Origin: Dichotomocladium elegans
Taxonomy: Eukaryota; Mucoromycota; Mucoromycetes; Mucorales; Lichtheimiaceae
Reading direction: 5' to 3'
Assembly (NCBI GenBank): GCA_025716815.1
Contig: JAIXMN010000032.1
Span: 62,001-126,000, forward strand
Length of the DNA stretch: 64,000 nucleotides
The notes beneath the pieces were generated by a model. It worked only from the letters and a program-made list of their open reading frames with translations, was not told the DNA's origin and ran no database searches. A program made the translations under genes and the position numbers. Positions 1-13,706 of the stretch are shown piece by piece. Each line of letters starts with the position of its first letter. Position 1 is the first letter of the stretch.

Positions 1-422
1 TTCGAAGTACTTGGGGATGTCCTTGAGAAGCTCCTCCATCTCAGACCGGTCAGGGACACCATAATTGCCAATGAGAGGATAGGTCAAGACAAGGATCTGC
101 CCCCGGTAGGATGGGTCGGTCAATGACTCAGGATAGCCAACCATACCTTGATGGAAAAAAAAATTCTGTGTGTTACACAAGATGTCCATCAAAAATGGAA
201 ATCGTCACTGATGGACATACCAGTCTGGAAGACGCACTCGCCCGAGATGCTCTTGCCCTCAGCACCAAAAGACACACCCTCAAAGGTAGTGCCGTCCTGA
301 AGGACAAGAGAGGCAGTGGTCACATTCTTATAGTCCTCAACCGCGGTCACAGGACGCTGGGATGAGGACTTGTTGACAGCAACAGAAGAAGCAGAAGAAT
401 TGAGAAGGATACTCGGAGCCAT
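1..422 (-). CDS. ura2: CAD/URA2-type carbamoyl-phosphate synthase, glutaminase N-terminus (partial)
   Basis: This is the first 116 codons of a gene that leaves the window on the left. Exon 1 is 221-422, the intron 147-220 and exon 2 runs from 146 to the edge; the join is in phase and restores [12 protein letters not shown] variable leader of about 40 residues is followed by the small-subunit fold of carbamoyl-phosphate synthase, with [17 protein letters not shown] and [20 protein letters not shown]. In fungal CAD/Ura2 this domain supplies ammonia from glutamine to make carbamoyl phosphate, the first step of pyrimidine synthesis. The wording ([12 protein letters not shown]) fits Ura2/CAD better than the arginine-specific Cpa1, but the distinguishing downstream domains lie outside the window. 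The start is the first ATG after a run that does not resemble the family. Confidence 0.8.
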
Positions 423-3361
423 GATGTGTAAAGATATTATATGATGCAAAGATTATGATATAATGTACAAATGCCTGACATTGTGTATTAGTGAGCAGAA
501 CTGGGCGACTGAAGTTAGCAGTCAATATTTACTTGCTGATATGTGGATGATTAGAAAGAAGTGTTTATTGCCAAAGGGTATTCCGAGGACCGTCAGCCGA
601 ACAAGCTGAAAAGTTTCATGAATCCAAAAAGCAGTGTTTTTTATACCTCTTTGCCCTGGCACCAAAAAAATTTTTCTACTCCGTTCATTTTAGATGCTAA
701 TGGGGTCCAATCACATCGGTCCCCTGAAAGCTAAGGTTGACAAGTTTCCTTTTGTTTATTTTTTTCTAAGTCCACATGACTTTCAGGGTCATTTTCCTAT
801 TTGGATATGTCAATGGACAGCGTGTGCTGTATGTCTGGTTTGCGCAAATCCTTAATGGGCCGGGAAAGCGAGTTGGGGTAGAGTGAACTCCGTATGATTC
901 CTTTTACCCCGCTAAAAGCATCAATTGAACTGCGACGTATCTTATCAACACCAATCGAGAGAAACACCGTCCTCTCCCCCCCCCACTTTTGACCAGTGAT
1001 TTGGGTTTATTGTGTGACAAGCTTCAATTTGCCTTGGAAGATTCATGGAAGCTCTTGCATACGTCTGTTGTTCGAAACTACGTCTCTTTTGTTGGAAATG
1101 CTCTCAGATATTGCTACGACGTTATCACAATCAACCTGAGGATGGGTTGAACATGGCCCAAGGCTGATATTACACCGCCCCATCTGCCATGAGCGACCCG
1201 TTTATCGGCGATTGATACGAAAGAGACGGCGCACTCTTGCACCAATATGGTAGGGATTTTCATGGCTTATAGAGAGCAGAAGATGAAAGAACAAAAAAGG
1301 CCCGACAGCGTTTTCAACAAATTTGGAGACATGGACATTCCCCTTGGAACCGACTTCTAGCCTCCCCCCCACCTAGACAGTTCTCGTTTCTCTCGTTTCC
1401 CACTCGAGGTTTTACTTGCTCCCGGCCTAACCGAGTTGCCATCCCTTTTTAACCCGAATAAAGGATATCCTTGTCGGTCAAGCCACTTTACCATAGACGT
1501 CGCAAAAATGGAGCTAGCAACAGTCGGCTCTCCATCGTGACATATTTTTAAGCTTCACAATCAATTTCCTCTGTGTGCTTGGCCCTGTTGTTGATATAAT
1601 GTCTTTATTAGTGTAGATATGCGGAGGCAGATAGGACCGGTTTATTTTCTTTCCTCCGGCTGGTTTGATGGTGGATCGTAGTAAGCTGAGACTAATTGTT
1701 CTCTCATTTGACCTGCCCTCACGCGCAAGGAAGTTAAAGCTAAAAAATTATTCCTGCAAATGCAGAAGCACCACCCAAGAAGCTGCCTTTCTTCGTCTTC
1801 TTTATTGATTTGAGAGTAACCGGTGATTGTCCCAAGATAGTATAGACCCCCTTATCCCATGCAGCTATGAGTGTCTCAGTTTGGAACGTCATAGTCCGAC
1901 TGACAGACAACCCGTCCTGGAAGTGATGTGATAGGCATGTGCAAATATTCGAATACTTCATTTCGATAGCATAAATACATATATACACATACATAAATAG
2001 GACTCCATGCATCAGGCCCTTTCTCGGATAAGGATAGCTGCAAATAGAGAAAAATAAACTGAACAAGTGTTATTTGCCAAAACTTCCCCCTTCCCGCGGC
2101 GGCGGCTTGTCAACCAACTTCTTTGTCCAACCCTGCTACCTGGCAATGAGAGGATGAGAGGAAAACAGACGCGCAATTTGACAACGGAACTCCGCATTCT
2201 TTCAGGTTTAGATAAACAGCGAGAGCCTTACTGAATAAAACAACAAGCCTGATAGTAGAAAGAAAATTGTGACATGCGAAAAATGCCAAGTGACACCGAT
2301 AATGTTTCTTTCGAGGTCTATGCAAATAGAAAGTTGAGCAAGAGCCAATAAGGCAGGATTCCCCCAAAATGCTTCTCGGACATATCACGTGCGGAGCACT
2401 CCAAGACCCCTCCTGGGTGTTGGAAAGGGGGGGGGGAGAACCCTTCGAATGAAAAATGATCGGGGCGGTGTCATGGTTGTTGTGCAACGGACGGCATTAC
2501 TTAACCCCCTAAACGTGGCCTTGTACGTCCAGCTTTCGAGAAATAAGGTTTGACTCTACACTGAACGAAAGCAGACGAGGACAAACGTTGCTTTTTTGGT
2601 AGCGGTGGGGGGAGGGTTGTTCTACAGCTTTTTCGTCTTTGCTGGTGTTCAAAAAAAATCATGTGTGCTTGTGTATATATGTGTGCTTGTATGTGTGCTT
2701 CTTCGCTTTATAAATCTTTGCCTCGCATTGGGGAAAAGGAAGCAGTGAAATTCTTCGCCTCGATGGTGTTCTCCTTCCCTCGGACTTTTTCCTTTTCTTT
2801 TCAAACCCTCATCGGTTTCCCAGACCTAATCGGCTCCATCTTAATTTTTTTAAAAAAATATATATGAAAGAGCGTCGTTTGGGGCCAAAATGTTAAACGT
2901 AGCCAATGAGTAGTGGAATAGCGGCGGGGAACACAAGTGGATGAAACAATCGAAATTACTATCGTTACGAGAGCACCATGACAGATTTACGCCCTCCACA
3001 TGGGGACGCAGTCGTCAAACAAACAGAAAGAAACATGCTGAAGGTAAGGATAGTGAATATATCTATTGCCCATTCAAAAGGGGATATAATCCTGAAGGAA
3101 ATGCAGGTGCCAGTGCATTGTTGCGGGTATCGAGAGCAGTCGAGTAGCGCGAACGGGCAGTCTCGGTCGCCCGTTAATTTTTATGGATTCCGGTCCGTTT
3201 GTGTTACGCTGTGTAACGCATTGAGCCTGTCTGGATATATAAAATGACCAAATATCCCATTACCGTTTACTTGACTCTTCGTTCGGCACTCATTCGCATA
3301 ACCGTTGCATTCTTTCCATCCACATTCCTCTTTCTATCTATTTTTGCATCGTTATCGTATC
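423..3361. other. Gene-free interval between URA2 and the SFP1-like gene
   Basis: A 2.9-kb stretch between two divergent start codons. I see no recognisable protein in any frame and no tRNA-like structure. It holds homopyrimidine and poly-C/poly-G runs (around 975-985 and 2427-2437) and a TG/TA-rich simple sequence at about 2655-2705. It presumably contains both promoters. Confidence 0.5.
3236..3244 (+). promoter_or_regulatory. Candidate TATA box of the SFP1-like gene
   Basis: The string tatataaaa ends 117 bp before the ATG at 3362 and is followed by a pyrimidine-rich leader. No transcription start is known, so this is a positional guess from a good match to the TATA consensus. Confidence 0.4.
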
Positions 3362-4730
3362 ATGCCCGTGCCCGTGGAATACAACTCTGTTCGTCGTATG
3401 AGTATCATCACTGTTCCAAACCAGGACATTAGCTTTGAGTAAGTTTCACGAAGATGTATATAAGAGTAGTCCCTTTATTAAATCTTCCGCTCTGCTCCTC
3501 TTAGTGCTTATGATTTCCAGTTGTCTGCCCCACAATCAGATATCAAAGATGCATTCGAGTCTCGTGAGCTGGAAGCATCTTTCTGCCGTGATTTCTCTTG
3601 CTGTGGTCTGGTTCTCCGTGATCTTCATGATCTGCTTCAGCACTACGAGGAATGCCATGTCCGCCTTGAAGAGGATGAGTGCAGCCTCTACGATGATGAT
3701 TCGAGCTTCTGGTCGCCAGTCTCCTCCGTTCCCGGCAGCCCTACCCTGGATGATGATAGCGCAGAGCACCTCAAGAAAAAGGCTGCTGCTGCTTACCTCT
3801 CGGATCTCTACAACTCCAACAACACAACCCTCTCCCCGCTGACGCTGACGAACAGCAGTGTCAAAGATAATGACGCCCTTCCTGGAGATACAGACAGTTC
3901 GGCTGCTAACACCTCTGTTGCTGGGGATGAGGTGACAAGCAATATCAATAACAAGAAAGCAGCAGCTGCCTCTTCTGCGGCCGTTGCTGCTGCTGCTGCT
4001 GCCACCGCTGCCGGTCTTGCTGTGGCTGCAGGGAAGAAGCGACCTTTCCAGCAGTATGCCTCATCCTCGTCGTCGTCATCGTCTTCGCCGTCCGTGTCCT
4101 CCTCGACGTCTTTTGGTCCGACCGCTCTTGATATCCTGGCCCAGACGGCTGTGAAGAAGTTTGCTCTTGCTGCTAACGGTGGTGATCTCCCCACCCCCAT
4201 CCTCACGGACGAGGATTTCCTTGCCCAGGCGGGTGCATTACTCGCGTCTGCGAACACCAGTAAGTATACATGCACGGAAAGAGCGCGATTACGCGTTCAA
4301 GCGCCCCAGAATACTCTTTCTAAACGGTTGTGTTTTGTTCTTTACAACAGATGCCAACGCCGACAAGCCTTACAAGTGCAATGTGCCGGGTTGCCAAAAA
4401 GCGTACAAGAACCCAAATGGCCTCAAGTACCACAATCAACACGGCCACTGCGATCTCATCACGGACGAGAGCGAGAACATTGCTTCTAAGCCTTATCAAT
4501 GCACCATTGGCGACTGCGGCAAACGCTACAAGAACTTGAACGGGCTCAAGTACCACATTGAACACTCGCATATGGCCGCCTTGAATCATACCCTTGCCAA
4601 TTTTGGCTCCTCACTTTTTGCCGCCGCGGCTTCGCCATTTTCTCAGTTTGACAGTGCGTCCAACTCCCCCGTCCCATCGCCCGAAGCATCCCCTGTCATG
4701 TCGACTGCCACCTTGGCCTCTTATTTCTAA
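3362..4730 (+). CDS. sfp1: SFP1-like split C2H2 zinc-finger transcription regulator
   Basis: Three exons (3362-3438, 3505-4259, 4351-4730) join in phase to give 403 residues. The N-terminal half-finger (residues about 51-78, FCRDFSCCG...LLQHYEECHV) and two C-terminal C2H2 fingers (about residues 282-345: DKPYKCNVPGC...H and KPYQCTIGDC...H) are the arrangement of yeast Sfp1, fission-yeast Sfp1 and animal JAZF1. In yeast, Sfp1 links nutrient signals to ribosome-protein and ribosome-biogenesis genes. Between the fingers lie low-complexity Ala and Ser tracts (about residues 175-225), typical of disordered regulator regions. Both introns have GTAAGT donors. The gene is flanked by very long gene-free DNA on both sides, consistent with a large regulatory region, although that is inference. 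Confidence 0.85.
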
Positions 4731-7700
4731 ATCATTCATGCCTTTTTCCTCATCACACGCCATCCACTCCCCCTCCTTCTCCAACAACCCCCTAAAAAAG
4801 AAGGAGTTTCACCCCCCAACCTGCCAAATCCATCCTTTCTTATTATCCTCTCTCTTGTAAATTTACTTCATTCTAAATATGCATTTGTCTTCATGTATCC
4901 TTTCTCTCTCTTCACCCATCTCTCTTTCCCTTCCCTGTTAAACTCTATCAACTTATCCGCTTCACCTTAAAAAGTTTGTTTTTGATTTCTTTCTTCTCTG
5001 TCTCTCATCCCAAAAGTGCTATACGTAATAAAAAATAACTGTATTATTATTATTTCTTCTTTTTTTTTTTTATTCACCGCGGGTCATGTCCTACGTTACA
5101 CGATGTAGTACAATAAAGTTCTACTCCGCCCAACTTTGGAACAAACAACTCGAAAAAGTATCGGGAACCGCTAACTTCGTTAGGGATAGAAGAATTGCAT
5201 GTATTGAGAATATGAAAGTCATTATTTACAATACAGTACAAAGGGGCGTGGCGCATGACATGGGTCCCACTAAATCATTTGGTGTTGTTGTAGCAAACTA
5301 ATGCGAGGGAGTTTGGCAATTGCAGGCACCTTGGCACTTGCAGCCTATAAAAGATATGAGAAAACTACTCTTGCCTGCTTGACATTTGGATACGAGAGTG
5401 GTGGGACAATGATTAGGTATCGTACATACCTTCACCAGATGCTGCGATCAAGTACCAGAGGAGCATCAGAAAATGTGATTTGGAAGAAAATTATAAGTCG
5501 AAGGGTCTGCGATAAAAAGGTCTCTACAGTGATACTAACATTTACAAGTGCATGTTGGCTGATGCATCGCCTTGCACTTCTCGCAAGTGCAGGAATCGCC
5601 GCATGTGCATTTGTTTGCTGTCTGGCAGCTATACAACGAGACGGGCGGGCGTAAAAATAAAACGTTCATTCATATTAGGCTTGAAGATTACACATGAGGG
5701 CAGGCGTGCGCGCGCGCAAACATACGCGCGCACACACACACATATATATATACACAGACACAAGGGAAAACCTACGTGCAACTGTCGTTCTTTGTGCAAG
5801 GGCAACCCATATTGAAGTTCTTTGGTTGTTTGGGGAAAAGATGTATGAAGAGTGAGAAGGATACTCGCTAAAGACTTGTCTTTATACATTCGTTTTTATA
5901 TATATATGTTCCATAATGATGTTGATCTAGCCAAGCATGACATCAAAACCCGAAACCCTTGACGCACATCCACAAACATCGTCCGTCATCTTGACTTTAT
6001 GCCAACAATCCAAACTTAGCAAGCGTGTCCCTTGTATTCGTCCCACCCATACACAAAGAGCAAATTTGGGCCCTCCCTGCGAGCCCCAAACGGCAAAACC
6101 TCCTCGGGTCTAATGTCCTTTTTCTCCCGACATCACGATCGCATAAGCAAATATCGTGAGGTAAGACAACAGCCTTGCGAGATGGATATGCGTATGCCCG
6201 CATTTGGCAGAGGACTGATGAGAGCGATATTTATTTTCTTCTTGTGTACCACGCTCACGTGCTGTTGTTGGCGGTGAGGCTTTGATGAAGAAAAGTACTC
6301 TTTCAAAAAAATAAAAGATGGACCGACTCATTTCTGTAAACGGCCAGCACACGCGTTCGTAGCACCTGGTACAGACGCTTCGTTCACGCACGTACGCACG
6401 CCCATGTATATCAGGAGGGCGAGCAATTTGATAAACCTAACCCGTACCCACCATGAAAATACACAAGCTCTTAATATTGGCTAGCACAAAATCATGGCGA
6501 CGTGGGTGAAAAATGGCATGGATGGAAAAATGTTACCCGCATAAAAGTGTACTACTGTTGCTATACCCTCCTCAAAGACCCCACTTTCGACCAATGATAG
6601 CAACCGACCTTGGGATAAATATCACCTTGATCTCATGTCCTGGTTCATATCAATGATGGGCTGGTTTCTATTTCCGCGACGTTTGATACCGTGACATGTA
6701 TATATGCGCATGTGTATGCGTGCGTATATACACATGTGCGGATGTGTCTCCTGTGAGGAGAAACAATCAGCTGGTCTAACGCATGGCATTGTTTGTTATT
6801 TGATGCTGATCGGGACGAATATGCCAAACTATCGGAGCGGAGACTTTAACAAAGCTATTGCTTAATCTCCTAGCTTAAACACCGGCCCCATCCCAAGAAC
6901 AAAAGGTTATATCTAACCTTGGCTTAATATACGTTCTCTGAATAAGCATAGATTGAAATGGTTGATGCAGCAAGTGAGTGCGTTCAGAAGGAGGAGATCG
7001 CTTAGAATATATTTTTTTTTGGAGGATGAAACCCAGCCAGAGAGTTCTTCGTTGCGATGCATCACAGTCATTTGACTCCGATTCATGCTCAATGATCACC
7101 GCTTGGCGACACTTTATCCCCAACCCGACCCCGTCTCTCGGCACCTTCTCCCTTGGAACCTCCAAAGAACGACGACCGTAAACCGGGCAATACATGGTGC
7201 AAATGCTATGATACTTTTCATCTTTTTCTTCTTTTGAAAAGAAAAAGCGAAAACCTCACTTGGAGGGAAGGTCAACTTTGCGCTTCTTCAAAGTCCCATC
7301 CCCCCCAATTAGCACGCGTACGCGCGGCTAAACGTAAGTAAACCAAAAACAAGGCCCGAAACCTCGGCAAGCGTTGCTTCAAAGACGTTGTCATTTTATG
7401 ATTGGGGAGCGGGAAAGGAGGAGTAAAAAGGCAAACACACACACGCCAAATGGGAAAGGACATGGTCTTGAAGCCAGGGTCCTGGGTGCTACGGCAGCTT
7501 TACCCCCACCCCACCCTTCCTTGACCTTCTACGTGGCAAACTGTTAAAGAATGGCAGCGTATGCGGAGCTACAAGTATGGAAAGTAGGACAATTAAGGTG
7601 ACCACTGTGTTCGTGTGACAAGCTGTCTAGTCGGGGAGAGACGGATAATTTATTTTCAGTTGAATAGATATATATTTCAAAGTGCTTAAAGACGAATGTG

Positions 7701-9915
7701 ATGACCAAGGTAGACTACAGATCACTATTAGAATGGACTGGCTAGAGAGAGAGAGAGACGGTGGTCCAAAGATCGTGAAACCACAAAGGTTTCAGCCATT
7801 GGGCAAGCGGGAACAAGTGATCGAAAGAAATTCATGCATATCCCGATTTTTCCCTCCTCCATTTGGACTAATCTTATCCGTTTGAGTTCCTGGAACACAG
7901 CCTTTTTGGCACTCAGCCGAGAACACTACCCCTTTGTGCACCCGTTTGCATTCCTGGGGAATAGGGATGGATAAAAGAGTCCTGATGCGCAGTGCTTTCA
8001 AGTTGGAAATGATGACCCTACGTCGACGTTGGGGGTCCATTATGGCTCATGGCGGATATCTGAGCCAAGTACCGCCTCGCGCGAATACTTCAGCGGGCTT
8101 ATCCAATATCGATGGGGAAAAAAAGGTTCAAAAGATCGGAAGACATTTGTGTGAAGGAGGACAAAGACAGAGCGAGAAGATGTACGTACATTAGACTCTT
8201 CAGGATAAGGTTCTACTGTACATCTCAATGTAGGCAGCATTGTGCATGGCCTGATGGGCATCTTTGGCAGTTGTAAAAGCGGAGTATTTGTGGAATCGTC
8301 GATTCAATATTCTTTGACTTTCACATGCCACGATTTATAAGCTGTTCTTGGAGAAAGCCGATTTCCAGTCTCTCCAAAGAAACCCGCAGCCCAGCAGAAG
8401 ATGACTATGGAGGAGCTGCCCATGTACGCACCTCTTTACTTCATAGCTTTGGCAATAGCAGGAAGAAATTCTCTCAAGAGGAGGAAAAGACACGTTTCAA
8501 AGACCCCATCCCGGCACTCTTGTCGGCATTGGGGCCTTGATCCAGTCTTCTTCGGCACTGTATATAAATCGCCCGTTGTCTGTGATGGCTCATCCCATCG
8601 AAAGAGGATGGACCCCGCATACACAGCCTGTCTTGAACTCTCAATGTGTGTTTGCTTTAATTGCTATCATGATCTCGATTTGTCCTGTCGAGCTTCACTC
8701 ATGATATGCCCTTGTCTCCTTTTCTACCGTTCATACTTCCAAAATCGATGTATAGGTATGCATAACAAGAGACCGTGAAATATTAGATAAATCGACAGTA
8801 CTTGAGGTTCTTTGACTGCAATGGCGCGATCTGACTGGACCCAAAGGTACCCAAGGGTACCGCCTGCTAGGTCTTCATGGGGGATGCTGTCGTAGAACGA
8901 GAAACCACGGCCCGTTTTCCTTGTTCATTCCTTAAGAACTCGAGCAGCCCATTTCATTCGTTTGAATTACTAGCAACTCAGGAAATGGCCGTTCTAAATT
9001 TCTCTATTTCAGACCGGGTGAACAGTGTGTCTGTCAGTATTTGATACATAACACATACGCACGCATTTTCTTTCTCTCTCTCTTTGCTTTCATTCATAGC
9101 GTGGGAAAGACCGGATGACTTGCAGGGCTGCCTATTCTTCCGTAGAAACTGAGATAGGCTTCCAACATGCGTGTATGTGTGCGACAGCCGGACATGGCTT
9201 ACAATGACCGCCCGTCACAGTATAAAACTATTTGTTATAGTGATATGATTTGGCTGGAACAAGCGAGCCTTGTTCATACCAGCGACAGAAATCGATGTCT
9301 ATCTAACCAATGACTCCCACTTCAAACACATGAAAAGAATACCAGTCCTACATAACACTTCCCAAGTTATCAATCCGCGAGCGCATTCGTTACAGAAGAC
9401 AATATGATACCGGCTGCTGTTTGCCACAGTCGAAATCGTATTTTCGGTCACTTTCTATGGGCTACTCTTACTTACTATGCGGGTTGGTCATGCTTCCCAA
9501 ACCCTCTAAATCGTATTGGGCAGTCAGGCTTACTTAGTATATGGATTGTCGCCCTTATCTATGCCGCTGTCATCCTAGAAACACACGCGAAAAACACACA
9601 GGAAAACATGCAAACACGAAGTGTTGTAAGAAAACAGATCTGAGCAACGGAATGGAGGAGCGAGCAAGTGTGCTCTGGCGTATGTTATTAAGTAAAAGCA
9701 TGTGGTGACATCCTTTGGCGGGGGGTTCTATAGGCGTGCGTTTTAGTCGGTTTCCTCTACAGAAAAAAGAAAAATTGTTAGATTGATTCTCGTCAGATTG
9801 CCTCTTATTCTACTATGGGTTTCCTTACCGGTATGATATCCACTTCGTCTAATGAAGCAAACACAACATCATGAGTCAGTCTCTCTTTATCTCTTTTCCT
9901 TTCCCTTTGCCCGTC
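4731..9915. other. 5.2-kb gene-free interval between two convergent genes
   Basis: It separates the stop codons of SFP1 and SLA2, so it needs no promoters for them. The longest open frames are about 85-125 codons (for example 5301-5654 and 8401-8778) and none looks like a protein family or carries convincing splice structure. Simple repeats: CG/CA/TA dinucleotides at about 5706-5765, TA at 5897-5908, GA at 7746-7757, CT at 9070-9086. A small perfect stem with loop ctcgc lies near 5573-5592. A non-coding RNA gene cannot be excluded by reading. Confidence 0.5.
5706..5765. repeat. Compound CG/CA/TA microsatellite
   Basis: Runs of cgcgcgcgc, cgcgcgcacacacacac and atatatatata follow one another, an alternating purine-pyrimidine tract of about 60 bp in the SFP1-SLA2 gap. 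Confidence 0.8.
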
Positions 9916-12900
9916 TTACCGCATCTCAGCCAAGACACGTCGCGCATTCGTCAACTCAGCATCAAGCTTCAGAATCTTGACTTGCTGCTCCATCTCACGT
10001 CGTTTGAACTCATGGACAGAAAGCTTGTTAAAATCGATGGCCAATACATCGTTCTCTGCCTTTTGTGTGACCAAATTGCGGACTTGCTTCACCAGCTCTG
10101 CTGCAGCGTCCTTGACTGCTTTGGCTGCCAACTCAAGTCGCTCCTGGGTACGGGACATAAATGTCGACTTGACACGAGATGCCGCCACGAGTTGAGCTGT
10201 AGCAGCTGACACTTCGTTAGAGGCCACAATCAATTGCTCGAGTGAATGAGTCTTGCTGATCACACCGTCCGCAGCCTCGACAAGCAAGTTGGTCGCCACG
10301 GCCACTGCCTTAGCTGCCGAAATCAATCCTTCCGTCCAACGGTTATGCTTCTTGTAAAACGCTGCCTTGGACGATGTGCCTCTGCCCTGAGCAACAATCT
10401 CTTGCTGTGAGGCAGCTGCGCACTTTATCAGGTTACCAATCGCATTTGTCAGTGCAAGCACAGAATTCAGTAGCAGCTTGTGCACTTGGATATCCGTCGC
10501 TGAAAACTCCGGATTGCTCGGTCGCTGCATCAGCGCCTGGATCTTGACAGTCGCCTCCTCAATCGCGCGCGCAGCATTGCTCATCTCTTGCTCAACCAAG
10601 TCACCTATCTCACCGTCTTCCAGCTTGTTGATGTCCATACCCGAGAGGATCAGGTCCTCCGTTTTCTGAGAAAGCCTCATGAGCGCGTCCTGGACACGCA
10701 TATCACCCTGGATCAGCACCTCCGGCCGTTGCGCTACTGGCAGCATCTTCAAGTAACTTGACATGACGCCACTGAAATATTGAATCGTGGCCTCGGCTGA
10801 TTGCCGAGCAGATTTAATAATATCTTCGATGTCCTCATCCGCAACCACAAGGCGAGTGATGCCCTTCGCGTGCAGCAGAACATCAAGAATGGTGTCTGCG
10901 AACTCTAGAGCGCGTGTGATGGTGATCGTATGATCGCCTGTGTTGCTGCCATCAAGAAATTTGCTGAATGCAGACATGAATTCCACCGATGTAATACTAG
11001 CTCGCTCGATCATTGACAATGTAAGCTCAGGGGTGGCGTTCTCGTTGCCATGGTGTCCAGGAGTCTCAAGCTCATAGACACCATCGTTGATCTTCTGGAC
11101 ACAGGTGGACAGAATGCTGTCTAGTAGTAGGAGTCAGCAAGCATCTCCGGAATCATCCTCTGGTATACGACATACCAAGAATCCGATCGAGTTTATCCGA
11201 CTGGTTCTGTTCCAATCGGTCAAGTTCCTCTTGGAGGTCTTGCTGTCGGTCATTTTCTTGCAGAACAGCAAGTTGCTGCAAGCACTCATCCATACCAGCC
11301 TGGAGAACCGCAATCTCCTCATCCTTCTCCTATACATCTCCCCATGATCCAGCATCAATATCCCGCTCCTCCAAAGAATTTCAATACAGAACATACCCGT
11401 CGGATACGGTCCGCATCACCCTGCTGGTCCTCAAGCTGCTTGAGAAATTCGTCGATCAAAGCCTGTTTCTCGGCCAAGCTGTCTTCCATTTCTCTCTTCT
11501 CGCGATTAAACTTGGCAAGCAGGGCACTGACTTCAGAGCCCTTGGATTTCCCGGCATCCTGTGCTTGCGCACGGGCTTCATGCAGTTCGCGCTGCAGACG
11601 CTCGAGATCGTCACGCTGATTCTATAAAATGCAGACAAAGTATGAATTCCTTCCTTCTTTGTCAAAAAAAAAAAAACATTATGTCTTACGCCTTGGATGC
11701 GCGCAAGCTCATTGCGTGCACGGTCACGCTCGCGGATGAGGTCGGCAAGTTCAATGTTCTTGGCACGCATATCCGCCTCAATTCGTTCAAGCTTCTCGGT
11801 CGCTTCATTGGCTGAGTTTGCTTTGACCTGAAGCTGCTTGTATTTGTTGAGCAAGTCAATGTGCTCCTTACGCAGTTGACTATATAGCTTGGCTAGGGCT
11901 TCGTACTTGTTCTTCCACATCTGGATCTCGTCTATTATTTACATGGGATATGAGTGCGAAGTGTTGGGGTCTGACGGTTCAAAAATCATGCTCACTCTGC
12001 AAGGAACGGATCAATTCGTCCTTGGATGCATCTCTCAGCTGCGAATGCTCATTAATTTGAGCTAGCTCTTGCTCAAGAGCCTTGACTCGCTATTTTTTCT
12101 CGGTCAGCTCCTCTAGCGGAAGAAGAAACAGAGACACTCGGAATCACTTACTCTGTCGTATTGCTCGAGTAACATCTGATCACGCTCAACTTGATTGCGA
12201 TAATTCAGAAGCTGCATTTCAAGCTCATTGATACGTCCATTTTGGTGGCTCATCATCTGCTGGCGCATCAGTTCTTCCTGTTGTTGACGAGCACGCTCTG
12301 CCAAAAGGCGTTGCTGCTCCTCAAACTCGCGTTGCTGCTGCAATTGCTGCTGCCTCATGCGTTCCTGTTCTTCAGACCGTTGCTGGGCTAGGCGTCGCTG
12401 CTCATCTTCATATTCCTTTTGTTGCTTAGCCTGTTGTTCGGACCAGAAGTCAACAACGGGCTCAGGTGATGGTTGCGGCGGTGGTGTTGAGCTGGCAGTC
12501 GCAGCAGCTGGTCGCTTTGGAAGGCGCGGGGTACTGGCGTCCTCAAGGAGGGACGGGGGGTCATTTGGAAGTTTTGGCACATCAATCAAGCTTGTCAGAT
12601 ATTTCAAACTGGAACACTCATAGTAAAATTTCAGCAATGCATAGTGCTGCTGGTTGTACCGTTGCCGAAGAGGCGCAAGGGCATCCACAGCGCCAGTGCC
12701 TAGTTCGCATGTAAGCTGTCGATTCCAAGACCGACCAAAAAAGAGGCCGATATGCTCGGAACTTACGTTTGTGCATGGCACGCATCATGCTAGTAATAAA
12801 TGTGTAAATGCCATAACTCTCTTCGACAAGGGGAACGAGCGAAGCGATGCGGCACTCGTTGTTGTGTGCCATGTGGAAGCTGTTGAAAACGACTTTCTGG

Positions 12901-13706
12901 AAATGATCGATCCGGTCCTGAAGTTGCATCAAATCGCTAATTGTCTCGAAGCTACGGGAATCAACATAATGCAATGAGAATCCGAGCTCCCCCTCGTTCC
13001 TTGTGCCATTCGGTTTGCAGGCGGTGCATGTTTACCCTTCGTTTGGATCATCGATATTCTTTAGACTGATATATTCTTCATAGCCAAAACTGCCGTTGAA
13101 TTCAGGATGATTGCGATGGTATTGCAATTTGAACAGAAGGAGATCCACGTAGTTGCGGATCAGATTGCCGTACCCACGAGCGCCATCGCCCATAACGCTT
13201 CGTGCGCAGGCCTCGAGCCAACCGGTTTCCCGAAGCGCATCTTTAATGACCTAACGTACATTGTAATAATAAGCTCGGTATACGCGCTCATGAGGATACT
13301 GCTCCCTTTCTCATTCAAGACGAGCTTGCTGTGAACTTTTGATGTTTACATTGGGATGGCCGTCTTTGATAATTTTGTGAACAGTAATAAGAGCCTTGAA
13401 GGTCTGCACTTCATCTTGCAGCAAGGGCTGCACTTTAAGCACATTCCAAATGACAGCCGAGGTGCGATGGTCCCAAGTATACACAATACATCCTGACCGA
13501 GATGGTGTTGAATATTAGAGAAATGGTGGTTTCTTTTTTAGAAGATTGTTCCCCTTTCTCCCCAACCCCTTTGGAGTGGTCTCAAACCAAAGTCTTGTCT
13601 TACTTCGAACGTGTTTTTGCTTGGGTGCACTTTCTTCAATGCTAGTTGCTTTCTTGATGCTTTGAGAGAGCTCTGACTCTGCCTTGTCAGGCGTCAAGTA
13701 TGACAT
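9916..13706 (-). CDS. sla2: SLA2/END4 (HIP1R-type) endocytic actin-clathrin adaptor
   Basis: Ten exons give 1037 residues, all in phase: 13604-13706, 13350-13492, 13036-13250, 12767-12951, 12152-12699, 11996-12089, 11690-11931, 11397-11621, 11176-11329 and 9916-11120. The N-terminal ANTH domain (about residues 10-280) has KQKHVRRCIVYTWDH and SYGIYTFITSMMRAMH and binds PIP2. A Gln-rich coiled coil (about 330-650) follows, where Sla2/HIP1R dimerises and binds clathrin light chain. The C-terminal talin-like I/LWEQ (THATCH) actin-binding domain occupies about 790-1037, with SNPEFSATDIQVHKLLLNSV and WTEGLISAAKAVAVAT. The length matches yeast Sla2 (968 residues) and HIP1R. The protein couples the clathrin coat to actin at endocytic patches. 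It is encoded downstream of the mitochondrial ThrRS on the same strand, about 200 bp away. Confidence 0.93.

Noticed and set aside
5301..5654. 117-codon plus-strand frame in the SFP1-SLA2 gap
   Set aside because: No family motif, odd Cys/Leu-rich composition and no splice or promoter context. Treated as chance.
8401..8778. 125-codon plus-strand frame
   Set aside because: Protein-unlike composition and no recognisable motif; overlapping frames of similar length exist on both strands.
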